A stretch of 32,308 bases of DNA from an uncultured Faecalibaculum sp. GTDB lineage: Bacteria > Bacillota_I > Bacilli_A > Erysipelotrichales > Erysipelotrichaceae. Both the position numbers and the translations under genes were made by a program. This document shows, one piece after another, positions 8,893 to 15,372 of this stretch (position 1 is its first letter; every line of letters begins with the position of its first letter). The notes under the pieces were generated by a model. That model was not told the DNA's origin. It did not search any database and was given only the letters and a program-made list of their open reading frames with translations. The stretch is taken from positions 1 through 32,308 of the forward strand of contig NZ_CAJUPA010000029.1 in NCBI RefSeq assembly GCF_910588395.1. Direction: 5' to 3'.

Positions 8893-10117
8893 CGTTTTCC
8901 TCCTTTCTCTCACTCTTTGCGGGAGTACCTTCCTGCCGGTACTCGCCACGGATGTATCTGTGTGCACCTTCGCCATTTGGCAGCGGTGGCAGGTTTAGGA
9001 TGTCCAGACTGGAATCCATGGTTGCCATGCCCCTGTCATAGGTTCCAAATGCAACGTCAATTCGGGATTTAATGCTGGCGTACTGCAGGCGGTTGGAAGC
9101 CATTTCCACAGCGTTGCCGTCCATGATCTGATTCCTGGAGAAAACGACTTTTGTCAGGACCTCGCCGATTTGAATCAGGATGGGTTCAATCCGTGACTGA
9201 TAGAAGCCGTTCCACTCGTCTTCCGTGTAGGCATTTTGCAACAGCTTTTCTCCAACTCCCCAGTAGCTGTAGGCCATATTTTCCATCTGCTTGATGTCAT
9301 CCGGTGACATGATGTTGGTCTCTTTAGACACCTGGTCCATCCGGTCGTATCGGTTGTCATACAGGAACGTCCCTGTACTGTTCCCTTTCAGGTTCAGCCG
9401 ATTGAGCCTGTCCTGCTCTTCCTTCAACGCATCATCGTCAAGAATGGGGGCATTCAGTCGTCCGATCCACTGAATGGGTGACTCACTGGCTGCCAGCTTT
9501 TCCATGGATTTGTCAATGTCCTGCTCGTACAGGGCGGCAACCTTATGGAATGGAGCATTGCTTTCGCCCATCAGCGTTGACTTGTTCTGCATCGTCCGGA
9601 GATGCCCGCACAGTTCATACTCAATGATCTGCTTCTGCCCGTCTCCGGTTTCGTACTTGAGCCACAGCTGTCCGTACACATCCACGATTTCGCAGGAGTC
9701 AGGGCTGGCAGCCCACAGGCCGGAAGTCTTGCCGAATTCATCCAGGATCGGGATGACATAGGCGTTGTTCTCTGCCAGCAGGATGGTCACCAGCTGGTAA
9801 ATGAACTGACTTGCCGTCTGGTACGGGTTCGGGTATTTACTCACGAAGTACTCCACCCGCTTGTTGGGCTTTGTAAGCGCCGGTGTCGCTTTGGAGCACT
9901 CAGTAGCTATCTTGTTGATGCAGGCCCTAGCCAGTGCCAGCTCGTAGATATCCTTGCTCAGATACTTGTTGCCGGTCAGGTCTATCTGTATCTGCCCGCT
10001 CAGCATCTGCATCAGGTATCCCGGAAGTGTGACCCGCACGCCGTATGGCGCCTGCTCACCAGGAGCGGGATCTCGGTTCCTTCGGTGTCGGAACATATTT
10101 GTCAGGAAGTTATTCAC
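8804..10117 (-). CDS. Portal protein, HK97 family
   Basis: A 437-residue dodecameric DNA gate at the head vertex. Family features seen: the early DIYELALARACINKIATECS helix, PNPYQTASQFIYQLVTILL, a wing region, and MAYSYWGVGEKLLQNAYTED with the stem helices after it. It ends in a charged, Asp/Ser/Lys-rich tail with no fold signal. Its start overlaps the end of the terminase gene by 8 bases, and its last 89 bases overlap the protease gene. Confidence 0.94.
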   Translation of the reverse strand: MNNFLTNMFRHRRNRDPAPGEQAPYGVRVTLPGYLMQMLSGQIQIDLTGNKYLSKDIYELALARACINKIATECSKATPALTKPNKRVEYFVSKYPNPYQTASQFIYQLVTILLAENNAYVIPILDEFGKTSGLWAASPDSCEIVDVYGQLWLKYETGDGQKQIIEYELCGHLRTMQNKSTLMGESNAPFHKVAALYEQDIDKSMEKLAASESPIQWIGRLNAPILDDDALKEEQDRLNRLNLKGNSTGTFLYDNRYDRMDQVSKETNIMSPDDIKQMENMAYSYWGVGEKLLQNAYTEDEWNGFYQSRIEPILIQIGEVLTKVVFSRNQIMDGNAVEMASNRLQYASIKSRIDVAFGTYDRGMATMDSSLDILNLPPLPNGEGAHRYIRGEYRQEGTPAKSERKEENDDTGSDAGSDAAKSDIPARELRDKEKDRV

Positions 10118-11795
10118 GTTTCTTGTTACCCTCCAAAAGCCATTTGTACTGGTCGTTGTATTTAGACTTGACAGTCAGCGCATCAATGAGTGCTGCCATA
10201 CCGTCAATGTGTTTCGTTGCGCTTATCTTGAGCATCCGCATGCGCTTGCCGTCCGCTTCCCGTTTGATCGCGGTGTTGCGGATGTGGCTTTGCAGCAGCC
10301 CGTTTGTACCTGTCTGGATAAGCCCCTGCATGATGAGACCTTCAAACTCTGTCAGGATGGGCGTCAGGTTCGTGCCCTGGTTCACGTCATCCATCAGGAA
10401 CCCCTGCTGTTTCATCTCGTCCACAAAGTAGGTTGAACTGTACCGGTCATAACCGACAACAAGGACATTCAGCTTGTATTCCTTGCGTATATCCACAAAC
10501 CATCTGGTCACGTCCTTGTAATCCACGAATTTATCCCCGGAAAGGCTTAGAAAACCATAGGAGACCATCGCCGAGTAGTCCACGTTGTCCCGGTCCGTAA
10601 GCTCTTTGAGTCTGCCCGCCGGTATCCAGAAGTGCGAATATACGTAATTGACACCCTCGAAGTTGATGACGACACAGGCACTGGTCAGGTCGGTCGTCTG
10701 AGACAGGTCCACACCGCCAACACACGCCATCCTTCGGAAGTCTTCCGGCTTGATGACATCACCCTGGGAAAGCCTGATTGCTTCCTGCGGGATCCATGCG
10801 GCAATCGTGTTCATCTTGATATTGCAGTACTTGCAGATAAATTCGTTTTTGTAACTGGGGCTTGCGTGAGCCTTGCGGATTTCCTTTTTCAGGTTCTTTT
10901 CGAAGAAGGAAACGCCCAGGTTCGGCAAAGCTTTTTTCAGTTCCTGAACGTCGTCCCATTTCTGGATGTCATCAATCATGAACAGGAACGGCAGCAGGTT
11001 CTCTTCTTCGGAAGTCCCCAGCAGTACGGAGGTGCATCTGGGGAATAGTTCGTCATACAGTCCGCCATCAACGATGTTTGCGGTTGAACACGCAAGGTTG
11101 ATTGGATCGTGCCGTCCGCCCTGGGCAGACAGCATAACGTTCCACATGTCTACAGCTTTGGTTCCTTCCCATGCAGCAAATTCATCGAAGCAGGCGAAGT
11201 ACGGGTTGAAACCATCGGACTTTTTGGAGTTGAAGGCCAGTGGCGAAATCTTCGTGTTGGTCTTTGCGATGTAAAAATCAGACCGGCGTTTCTTCCCCAG
11301 CTTTGACGCTGTTTTGTTCTTGCCGATCATCAGCAGCGTCTGGTCATAGATGATGTTCGCCTGCTGCAGCTTCGGAGCAAGGTTATACAGCTGCATACCA
11401 AGCTCTTTTTCTGTGTAGGCGATGGTCATCTCCAGAGCGGCAGCGAAGGTTGATTTCCCCTGCTTCCGCCCGATGATGAGCACGATTTCTGTGAAGTGCC
11501 GGTATCCGTCATCGTCCACCAGTCCGAAGATGCAGGCCACGATATATTTCTGCCACGTCTCCAGCAGGAAGGGGCCAGAGCGTCCTTCCACGTATCTGCA
11601 CTGTGTTTCGATGAATCGGATTTTCACCTCAGCTTTCAGTGGATCATAGAAACAAACACCTTCCGTCAGGCATTTCTCCACATACTGGATGTTCAGCTGC
11701 ATCCATTGGCCTATGACGTATTTGCCGTCCGCTATGTCCTGCTTGAACTCCTGCAGATAGGTAAACTCCTCAAGTGGCGAATTCTTCAAAGTCAT
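10110..11795 (-). CDS. Terminase large subunit (TerL)
   Basis: About 561 residues. The N-terminal packaging ATPase has Walker A GRKQGKST near residue 110 and Walker B FACFDEFAAW with the Asp-Glu pair near 205. The C-terminal RNase H-like nuclease begins GGVDLSQTTDLTS (first acidic residue), continues with VVGYDRYSS, and closes with DGMAALIDAL. It cuts concatemers and pumps DNA into the prohead through the portal. A GTG lies one codon upstream of the chosen ATG. It overlaps TerS by 26 bases and portal by 8. Confidence 0.96.
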   Translation of the reverse strand: MTLKNSPLEEFTYLQEFKQDIADGKYVIGQWMQLNIQYVEKCLTEGVCFYDPLKAEVKIRFIETQCRYVEGRSGPFLLETWQKYIVACIFGLVDDDGYRHFTEIVLIIGRKQGKSTFAAALEMTIAYTEKELGMQLYNLAPKLQQANIIYDQTLLMIGKNKTASKLGKKRRSDFYIAKTNTKISPLAFNSKKSDGFNPYFACFDEFAAWEGTKAVDMWNVMLSAQGGRHDPINLACSTANIVDGGLYDELFPRCTSVLLGTSEEENLLPFLFMIDDIQKWDDVQELKKALPNLGVSFFEKNLKKEIRKAHASPSYKNEFICKYCNIKMNTIAAWIPQEAIRLSQGDVIKPEDFRRMACVGGVDLSQTTDLTSACVVINFEGVNYVYSHFWIPAGRLKELTDRDNVDYSAMVSYGFLSLSGDKFVDYKDVTRWFVDIRKEYKLNVLVVGYDRYSSTYFVDEMKQQGFLMDDVNQGTNLTPILTEFEGLIMQGLIQTGTNGLLQSHIRNTAIKREADGKRMRMLKISATKHIDGMAALIDALTVKSKYNDQYKWLLEGNKKRE

Positions 11796-12126
11796 CACTC
11801 TCCGTATCCAGAGAGATGTTCAGCTTCTTTGCGGACGATGGGGTCAGCCCGAGTTCTTTCAGGTACTTCAGGATCTGTTCCCCGTACTGCAGGTTGTTCA
11901 GGTAAGCGGGATGCTTGCTGATGTTGGTTGCACCGGCCTTGTTTGTGTAAGGGATGAACTGTGCGAAGTTATCCGTTTCTTCCCACTGCTGCAGGTTCAA
12001 ATCCCGCATGTGGTAGATCATGGCCAGCTGCTCTATCTGCTGGTCAAATTGAGGGCGATAGATCCCGAGCTCAGTCATCGCCTTGACTACGAGTTTCTTG
12101 TAGTACTCTTTCGTTTTCGCTTTCAC
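11770..12126 (-). CDS. Terminase small subunit, P27 family
   Basis: A 118-residue DNA-recognition subunit. It is helical throughout (KEYYKKLVVKAMTELGIYRP, QQIEQLAMIYHMRDLNLQQW), then SKHPAYLNNLQYGEQILKYL and LGLTPSSAKKL, the end motif of P27 small terminases. The start appears to be GTG at 12126, overlapping the HNH stop as GTGA, with GGAAGG upstream. Its HNH and TerL neighbours fit a cos-type packaging module. Confidence 0.9.
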   Translation of the reverse strand: MKAKTKEYYKKLVVKAMTELGIYRPQFDQQIEQLAMIYHMRDLNLQQWEETDNFAQFIPYTNKAGATNISKHPAYLNNLQYGEQILKYLKELGLTPSSAKKLNISLDTESDDFEEFAT

Positions 12127-12416
12127 AGTATCAGCCTCCCTTCCATGTCAAATTTCACCTTTTCATTGCCGCTGTGTTCTTCGCCGTGGCACTTCCTGCA
12201 CAGGCTTTCCAGATTCTCCTCTCCAAACAGGATGTTCTGGTCATACTGGTTATCCTCTGTGATGTGTTCTTTGTGGTGCACCAGCTCCGCCGGAGTATAC
12301 AGTCCCTTTGCCAGGCACCTTTCACAGAGCGGATGCGCCTGCCGGTACGTCTTTGACCTGTGTTTCCACGCTTTCGATTTGTAGAACTTCAGGGCAAAGT
12401 TGCGGGCGCCTCTCAT
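12123..12416 (-). CDS. HNH endonuclease of the packaging module
   Basis: A 97-residue nuclease. Zinc-binding CERC (about 31-34) and CRKC (about 73-76) pairs flank the HNH core LVHHKEHITEDNQYDQ, with ENLESLCRKCHGEEHSG completing the beta-beta-alpha-metal fold. Small HNH proteins beside TerS are known to be part of cos-cutting packaging machines in HK97-type phages. Stop and start codons overlap those of both neighbours (GTGA and ATGA), so it belongs to the terminase operon. Confidence 0.93.
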   Translation of the reverse strand: MRGARNFALKFYKSKAWKHRSKTYRQAHPLCERCLAKGLYTPAELVHHKEHITEDNQYDQNILFGEENLESLCRKCHGEEHSGNEKVKFDMEGRLIL

Positions 12417-12580
12417 TCCTGGACCAGGTGGAGCGTTTTGTTGTGGATGATGAGTTTTATTTTGCTCTTCTCTACATCCTGCTGTGTCGTGTACCCAACA
12501 CGAAACTTCACTTTTTGATTTCCGACATTAAACTCTGCAATGTCTTTCCACCTCATATCCGATTCTTTTCCGTACGCCAT
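12413..12580 (-). CDS. Small conserved-looking protein, first gene of late operon
   Basis: A 55-residue protein, MAYGKESDMRWKDIAEFNVG..., with a KVKFRVGYTTQQ strand and Lys-rich C-terminus. I do not recognise the family. The frame is open up to 12730, but that upstream part is translated terminator sequence. The ATG at 12580 has AAAGGAG at the right distance. The stop overlaps the HNH start as ATGA. As the first late gene beside the putative cos region it could help packaging, but nothing in the sequence proves that. Confidence 0.7.
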   Translation of the reverse strand: MAYGKESDMRWKDIAEFNVGNQKVKFRVGYTTQQDVEKSKIKLIIHNKTLHLVQE

Positions 12581-12600
12581 ACCTGACTCCTTTCTGAGCA

Positions 12601-12629
12601 AACAAAAACCCTCCCGAGTTGGAAGGGCT
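12601..12629 (-). terminator. Intrinsic terminator in the late-operon leader
   Basis: On the minus strand the arms CCCTTCC and GGGAGGG with loop AACTC are followed by TTTTTGTTT. It lies about 20 bases upstream of the first late gene. It either ends transcripts arriving from the right or must be read through for late expression. Confidence 0.75.
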
Positions 12630-12780
12630 ATGGAAAGGGACTCGAAGATAGGTCCTGCCTTTTTCTTCGGATACATTATCTCACGGTTTTCTTTTAGGAA
12701 TTTCCTAAAATGAGCCAGGATGCCCTGCAATTTATTTCATATTTTCTAAGATATACCCCCTTTGTTATAACTTTTCGGAG

Positions 12781-12850
12781 GATTACCGAACTCCCCCGCA
12801 CCGTTCCCCCGGGGACCGGAATTTTTCCGCACATAGGGGGGGTTAGTTAA
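12781..12850. other. Candidate cos (packaging cut) region
   Basis: Unusually GC-tract-rich sequence in an AT-rich surrounding: CTCCCCCGCACC, a CCCCGGGG palindrome within CCGTTCCCCCGGGGACCGG, and a run of seven G near 12836-12842. It lies upstream of the 55-residue gene, HNH and TerS, where cos sites of HNH-containing packaging modules usually lie. There is no direct evidence of the cut position. Confidence 0.35.
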
Positions 12851-13119
12851 TGTTTCATTACGCAATCTCTGTGCGTCTTTGGGGGCTGGCAGATTCGGTG
12901 TATTAAACAATCACTTCATCTGTTTGTTCATTCATTCGTTGCGTTGTCTTTATCCTTCATTCATACTTTGTTATTTATTCGTTAATCAAACGATTACATT
13001 GATATATCATTAGCAATCACCAAGCTCATCCCCCTGCCTGTGTCACTGCCGTCTGTGCCTGCCCTGCCTGCTCTATCTCCATCCGTCTGCACCACACACA
13101 ACCGCCAGCCCCACAGACC

Positions 13120-13155
13120 AAAAAGAAAAGCCCACACCGCAGGCAGGCCGTGGGC
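13120..13155 (-). terminator. Minus-strand intrinsic terminator
   Basis: The arms GCCCAC and GTGGGC (13130-13155) enclose a GC-rich 14-base loop. On the minus strand they are followed by TTTTCTTTTT. It would stop leftward transcripts that pass under the plus-strand cassette before they reach the late leader. Confidence 0.65.
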
Positions 13156-13227
13156 ATATGGGCATGGGTATAGATATACGCTTTATAGTATTCGCAAACA
13201 AAAGCGAAAGATATTTGAATTTAGGTG

Positions 13228-13256
13228 TTGACGTAACTACACAGTTACTATATGCT
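13228..13256 (+). promoter_or_regulatory. Promoter of small cassette with palindrome in spacer
   Basis: TTGACG and TATGCT are separated by 17 bases. The inverted repeat GTAACTACACAGTTAC (13233-13248) fills most of the spacer, a typical place for a repressor site. The predicted transcript starts near 13263. The ribbon-helix-helix protein of the same unit is a natural candidate to bind it. Confidence 0.7.
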
Positions 13257-13260
13257 GAGT

Positions 13261-13281
13261 GTGTCAGTGATGAGCTGACAC
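13261..13281 (+). promoter_or_regulatory. 5' leader hairpin
   Basis: The arms GTGTCAG and CTGACAC with a 7-base loop lie at the very start of the predicted transcript, 25 bases before the first start codon. It could stabilise the mRNA or act in control. It is not followed by a T run. Confidence 0.5.
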
Positions 13282-13305
13282 CCAGCGCTGAAAGGCGGTG
13301 AGAAC

Positions 13306-13473
13306 ATGAAAAAGCGTAGAACTGAAACAGAAAAGCGTGTAGCTAAAGCCACACGCCAATCTGTTAGAACTGTTGAAAAGGTCTTCAAGGCTATAGCCTT
13401 CTGGCTCATGGTCTTGGACGCAATCGACCGTGTACAGCAGTTCGTTGGTTGGGTCAGTCACTGGCATGACTGA
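13306..13473 (+). CDS. Small basic protein of accessory cassette
   Basis: 55 residues: a strongly basic start (MKKRRTETEKRVAKATRQSV), then a hydrophobic-aromatic helix (VFKAIAFWLMVLDAI) and a WVSHWHD end. It could be a membrane-associated or peptide-toxin-like protein. I do not recognise the family. GGCGGTGAG precedes the ATG. It is the first gene behind the 13228 promoter. A strong hairpin follows its stop, so it may be expressed separately from the two genes downstream. Confidence 0.55.
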   Translation: MKKRRTETEKRVAKATRQSVRTVEKVFKAIAFWLMVLDAIDRVQQFVGWVSHWHD

Positions 13474-13485
13474 CCTGACCGCAAA

Positions 13486-13516
13486 GGGAAGGGGCCCACC
13501 CTTTCCCTCTGCTTTT
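13486..13516 (+). terminator. Strong hairpin after first cassette gene, possible attenuator
   Basis: AGGGAAGGGG pairs with CCCTTTCCCT around a short loop, followed by CTGCTTTTGTTTT. It may end or reduce transcription between the first and second small genes. A TATAAT at 13521-13526 just after it could serve as the -10 box of a second promoter, though no good -35 box is visible. Confidence 0.55.
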
Positions 13517-13552
13517 GTTTTATAATACCAGAAAGGAGACACACACATACAT

Positions 13553-13690
13553 ATGAAAATCATTGTCGCAACTTTAGGCTTTACCGTTTTAGGCGGTTAC
13601 CTGTGCTTTGCCCTTGCCGGCCTGTACAGCTCCCTTAAAGAGCTTTATGAAATCTGGACAGCAAAAGGTGCCCGCCATGCCCGCCGCTAG
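13553..13690 (+). CDS. Small single-pass membrane protein
   Basis: 45 residues. MKIIVATLGFTVLGGYLCFA runs into LAGLY as one transmembrane helix, followed by LKELYEIWTAKG and a basic RHARR end. This is the shape of small phage membrane peptides and type I-like toxins. GAAAGGAG lies upstream of the ATG. The stop lies inside the next gene (14-base overlap), so the membrane protein and the ribbon-helix-helix protein are translated as a pair. Confidence 0.65.
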   Translation: MKIIVATLGFTVLGGYLCFALAGLYSSLKELYEIWTAKGARHARR

Positions 13691-13868
13691 TCAGTCAGAG
13701 CGCAACCGGAAGTACCAGAAAAAAGCCGGAATAATCACGAAATCCATCAAAGTGCATAAAGACATTTCCGAAGCCTTTAAGGCTTCATGCGCTGCTGCCG
13801 GCATTAGCCAGAACGCCGCTATCATTGGCTTTATGCAAGACTTCATAGAAAAACACCCGGTCAAATGA
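13677..13868 (+). CDS. Ribbon-helix-helix (Arc-like) DNA-binding protein
   Basis: 63 residues. A Lys/Arg-rich N-terminus is followed by a predicted strand (TKSIKVHKDI), a helix (SEAFKASCAAAG) and a second helix (SQNAAIIGFMQDFIEKH), the ribbon-helix-helix order. Such proteins bind palindromes as dimers and often repress their own promoter or act as antitoxins. The frame is open upstream to 13608, but the ATG at 13677 fits the domain. It overlaps the membrane-protein gene, and its stop lies within a terminator. Confidence 0.7.
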   Translation: MPAASQSERNRKYQKKAGIITKSIKVHKDISEAFKASCAAAGISQNAAIIGFMQDFIEKHPVK

Positions 13869-13880
13869 CCGGGCTTTTTT
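13856..13880 (+). terminator. Bidirectional terminator between convergent genes
   Basis: The arms CCCGGTC and GACCGGG with loop AAAT are followed by CTTTTTT on the plus strand and TGTTTTT on the minus strand. The stops of the ribbon-helix-helix gene (plus) and the HTH gene (minus) overlap inside it. Confidence 0.85.
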
Positions 13881-14097
13881 CGTCTGTATCTGGCACAAAT
13901 TCGATTAGATCGCCAGGCTGGCAGTTCAGCAACCGGCAGAGCCTTTCAAGATTTGAACAGCTCACCATTTCCCCATTCCGGAATTTCGTCATGGTTCCCA
14001 TACTGAAAATGTTCTTTTGCTTTGTCAAAAAATAACTACTGTATCCCGCTTCCTTGAGCCGCTCATGTGGGAGCGGTTTTTTATATCTCAATCCCAT
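13861..14097 (-). CDS. Small HTH regulator, XRE/YozG-like
   Basis: 78 residues, essentially one Cro/CI-type HTH: LKEAGYSSYFLTKQKNIFSM, then MTKFRNGEMVSCSNLERLC and the typical end LLNCQPGDLIEFVPD. This matches YozG-like regulators. A TTG start five codons upstream is possible, but the ATG at 14097 has GGAGG at the right distance. It is divergent from the 14236 gene. Three 16-bp near-palindromes lie between them, so it very likely represses that promoter and perhaps its own. Confidence 0.82.
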   Translation of the reverse strand: MGLRYKKPLPHERLKEAGYSSYFLTKQKNIFSMGTMTKFRNGEMVSCSNLERLCRLLNCQPGDLIEFVPDTDEKSPVI

Positions 14098-14132
14098 ACT
14101 GTTATCCTCCAATAACAGTCTACCACAACAGG

Positions 14133-14218
14133 CAACGAAAAAATGTTGTTATTTACATTGACAACGAATATTCGTTGTCTTATGATGAGACCGTAAACAA
14201 GGCAACGAAATATCGTTG
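14133..14218. promoter_or_regulatory. Three 16-bp operators of the divergent HTH regulator
   Basis: CAACGAAAAAATGTTG (14133-14148), CAACGAATATTCGTTG (14162-14177, perfect palindrome) and CAACGAAATATCGTTG (14203-14218) share CAACGA half-sites. They are spaced 29 and 41 bases apart. The middle one fills the spacer of the plus promoter and the last one covers the early transcribed region. Confidence 0.8.
14158..14186 (+). promoter_or_regulatory. Strong sigma-70 promoter for the 14236 unit
   Basis: TTGACA and TATGAT with a 17-base spacer, the best promoter in the window by eye. The perfect operator palindrome lies in the spacer. The start point would be about 14193, giving a 40-base leader with AAGGAGG. 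Confidence 0.85.
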
Positions 14219-14235
14219 CTAACAAGGAGGGCAAC

Positions 14236-14604
14236 ATGAACAAATTTGAAGAAGGCAAATACTACTACACAGGAACAAACGGGCGGTACTTCGTAGTTAA
14301 ACGAACAGCTAAAACCGTGACGCTGAAACACTACGGCGAAACGAAACGGCACAGTATCAAGTCTTGGCCTTGCGGTGAAGTGGTTCTTACCGGTGGCGGC
14401 ACACTGTACGCCAGCAACAACGAAGAATGGCAGAAACGGCTTGCAGAAAGAGAGCTGCAGGAAGCCAAAGCAGCAGCCGCTTATAGAGCTGCAGGGGAAG
14501 CCGCAGACGCCGAACAGTTCCAGCAGATGCTGGACAACGGCATGAGTTTCGAGGCTGCTGAACAGTTTATGAATGCGAAGCATGAAGGCTTCTGCATCTG
14601 CTAA
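14236..14604 (+). CDS. Uncharacterised protein, first gene of repressed accessory unit
   Basis: 122 residues. The N-terminal 60 look like a small beta domain (YYYTGTNGRYFVVKRTAKTV, then RHSIKSWPCGEVV), a pattern I recall from small plasmid or conjugative-element proteins. Residues 65-95 are a charged Ala/Glu/Lys helix, and the end (FQQMLDNGMSFEAAEQFMNA) is UBA-like in look. There are no catalytic motifs. AAGGAGG precedes the ATG. The strong promoter with operators upstream implies tight repression in the lysogen. Function unknown. Confidence 0.7.
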   Translation: MNKFEEGKYYYTGTNGRYFVVKRTAKTVTLKHYGETKRHSIKSWPCGEVVLTGGGTLYASNNEEWQKRLAERELQEAKAAAAYRAAGEAADAEQFQQMLDNGMSFEAAEQFMNAKHEGFCIC

Positions 14605-14617
14605 GGAGGAAATGAAA

Positions 14618-15172
14618 ATGAACAGAACTAGAGAATACACTTACACGACAACATTTGAAGGATTCAACCCCTTCGAAGCCATGACCACCGAAGAGCTGGA
14701 GGGTTTCAAGCCCGAATGCTCTTTTGGAAAAACACGGAAAGGAAACGTTATGACATTAAAAAACATCATTGAAGAGTCCGGGATGACCCGGTATGAAATC
14801 GCCAAAGAATCCGGGATGACCTGGGCCAGCCTTGATAGATATGTCAACGGCCATAGCTCAATCGCTTCCATGCCCCTGTCGGTGGCTGTGAGGCTGGGAA
14901 AGGTCTTCGGCCTTACCGCAGATCAGATATACGCAAATGCGATAGACGAGATTGACACCATCAATCTCACGGAGGGGTGGAACAACCTCCCGGGCGGAAT
15001 CTCCGCCTACATAGAGGATGGAAAAGTCCTGCGGGGCACAGCAGAGAAAAACGGTGAAGAGGTTACTGTATGGACCTACACGCCGAAAGGTAACGGTCTC
15101 GAGTCTACCGGGCCGATCAGTAAAACGGAGTTTATCCGGCTCACCCGCCAGGGAAAGATTGCCTGGCAGTAG
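14618..15172 (+). CDS. HTH-containing accessory protein
   Basis: About 184 residues. The first 40 are acidic and aromatic (YTYTTTFEGFNPFEAMTTEE). An XRE-like HTH follows near 48-105 (TLKNIIEESGMTRYEIAKES, SLDRYVNGHSS, RLGKVFGLTADQIY), then a C-terminal domain of about 70 residues (GGISAYIEDGKVLRGTAEKN). Two ATGs lie six bases apart; the second is 8 bases from AAGGAGG and is preferred. The HTH type is common in antitoxin-like and mobile-element regulators. Its stop is followed in another frame by an open reading frame that may belong to it. Confidence 0.72.
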   Translation: MNRTREYTYTTTFEGFNPFEAMTTEELEGFKPECSFGKTRKGNVMTLKNIIEESGMTRYEIAKESGMTWASLDRYVNGHSSIASMPLSVAVRLGKVFGLTADQIYANAIDEIDTINLTEGWNNLPGGISAYIEDGKVLRGTAEKNGEEVTVWTYTPKGNGLESTGPISKTEFIRLTRQGKIAWQ

Positions 15173-15186
15173 ACAACGATTCCGGG

Positions 15187-15351
15187 TTGACGACGGCGAA
15201 ACGGTACGTCCTGGGCAAAACCATCGGCCCTGGCGCTCCCTACTATAAAGGATGGCGGGTCATCCCCACACACGACGATGAGCCAATAGAGGATGATATC
15301 GGATCCCTGCATCGTCCATGGCAGAGCGCGAAAAAGAAAACCGAAGACTGA
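15187..15351 (+). CDS. Possible 54-residue protein with TTG start, or frameshifted extension
   Basis: A frame with no ATG is open from about 15123 to the TGA at 15351. Its sequence looks protein-like: KRYVLGKTIGPGAPYYKGW, RVIPTHDDEPIEDDIG, then a basic end. A TTG at 15187 could start it after the upstream stop at 15172, with only a weak ribosome site. It could also be the lost C-terminus of the upstream gene after a frame change. It ends inside a terminator stem, as real genes here do. Confidence 0.35.
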   Translation: MTTAKRYVLGKTIGPGAPYYKGWRVIPTHDDEPIEDDIGSLHRPWQSAKKKTED

Positions 15352-15372
15352 AAAAAGTCTTCGGCCTTTTTA
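15341..15372. terminator. Bidirectional terminator between accessory unit and late regulator
   Basis: The perfect 9-bp arms CCGAAGACT and AGTCTTCGG with loop GAAAAA are followed by CCTTTTTA on the plus strand. On the minus strand TTTTC follows as well. It separates the convergent accessory unit and ArpU-like gene. Confidence 0.88.

Larger units (their letters stand above)
12581..13305. other. Non-coding late leader and cassette upstream region
   Basis: About 725 bases without a convincing gene. From left to right: the late-leader terminator (12601-12629), an AT-rich stretch, a C/G-tract region that may be cos (12781-12850), a low-complexity AT-rich stretch with repeated ATTCATTC-type words (12920-13010), a pyrimidine-rich piece, a minus-strand terminator (13120-13155) and the promoter of the small plus-strand cassette (13228-13256). 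TTGATT and TATGAA spaced 18 bases apart (minus strand, near 12960-12995) could be a weak late promoter. Confidence 0.6.

Noticed and set aside
8893..8976. Longer start for the prohead protease
   Set aside because: The added residues overlap the portal frame and lack a ribosome site; the ATG at 8892 has a near-perfect one.
12581..12730. N-terminal extension of the 55-residue late gene
   Set aside because: The extension is translated terminator sequence (giving words like LPTREGF), and the best ribosome site belongs to the ATG at 12580.
12920..13010. Possible CRISPR-like or tandem repeat array
   Set aside because: The ATTCATTC-like words are short and irregular, without spacers of equal length.
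13040..13231. 63-codon plus-strand frame
   Set aside because: Low-complexity Pro/Ser/His-rich translation with no ribosome site, covering a minus-strand terminator and a promoter.
14149..14640. 163-codon minus-strand frame opposite the 14236 gene
   Set aside because: It lies antisense to a gene with a clear promoter and ribosome site, and its Phe/Cys-rich product looks like a complement artefact.
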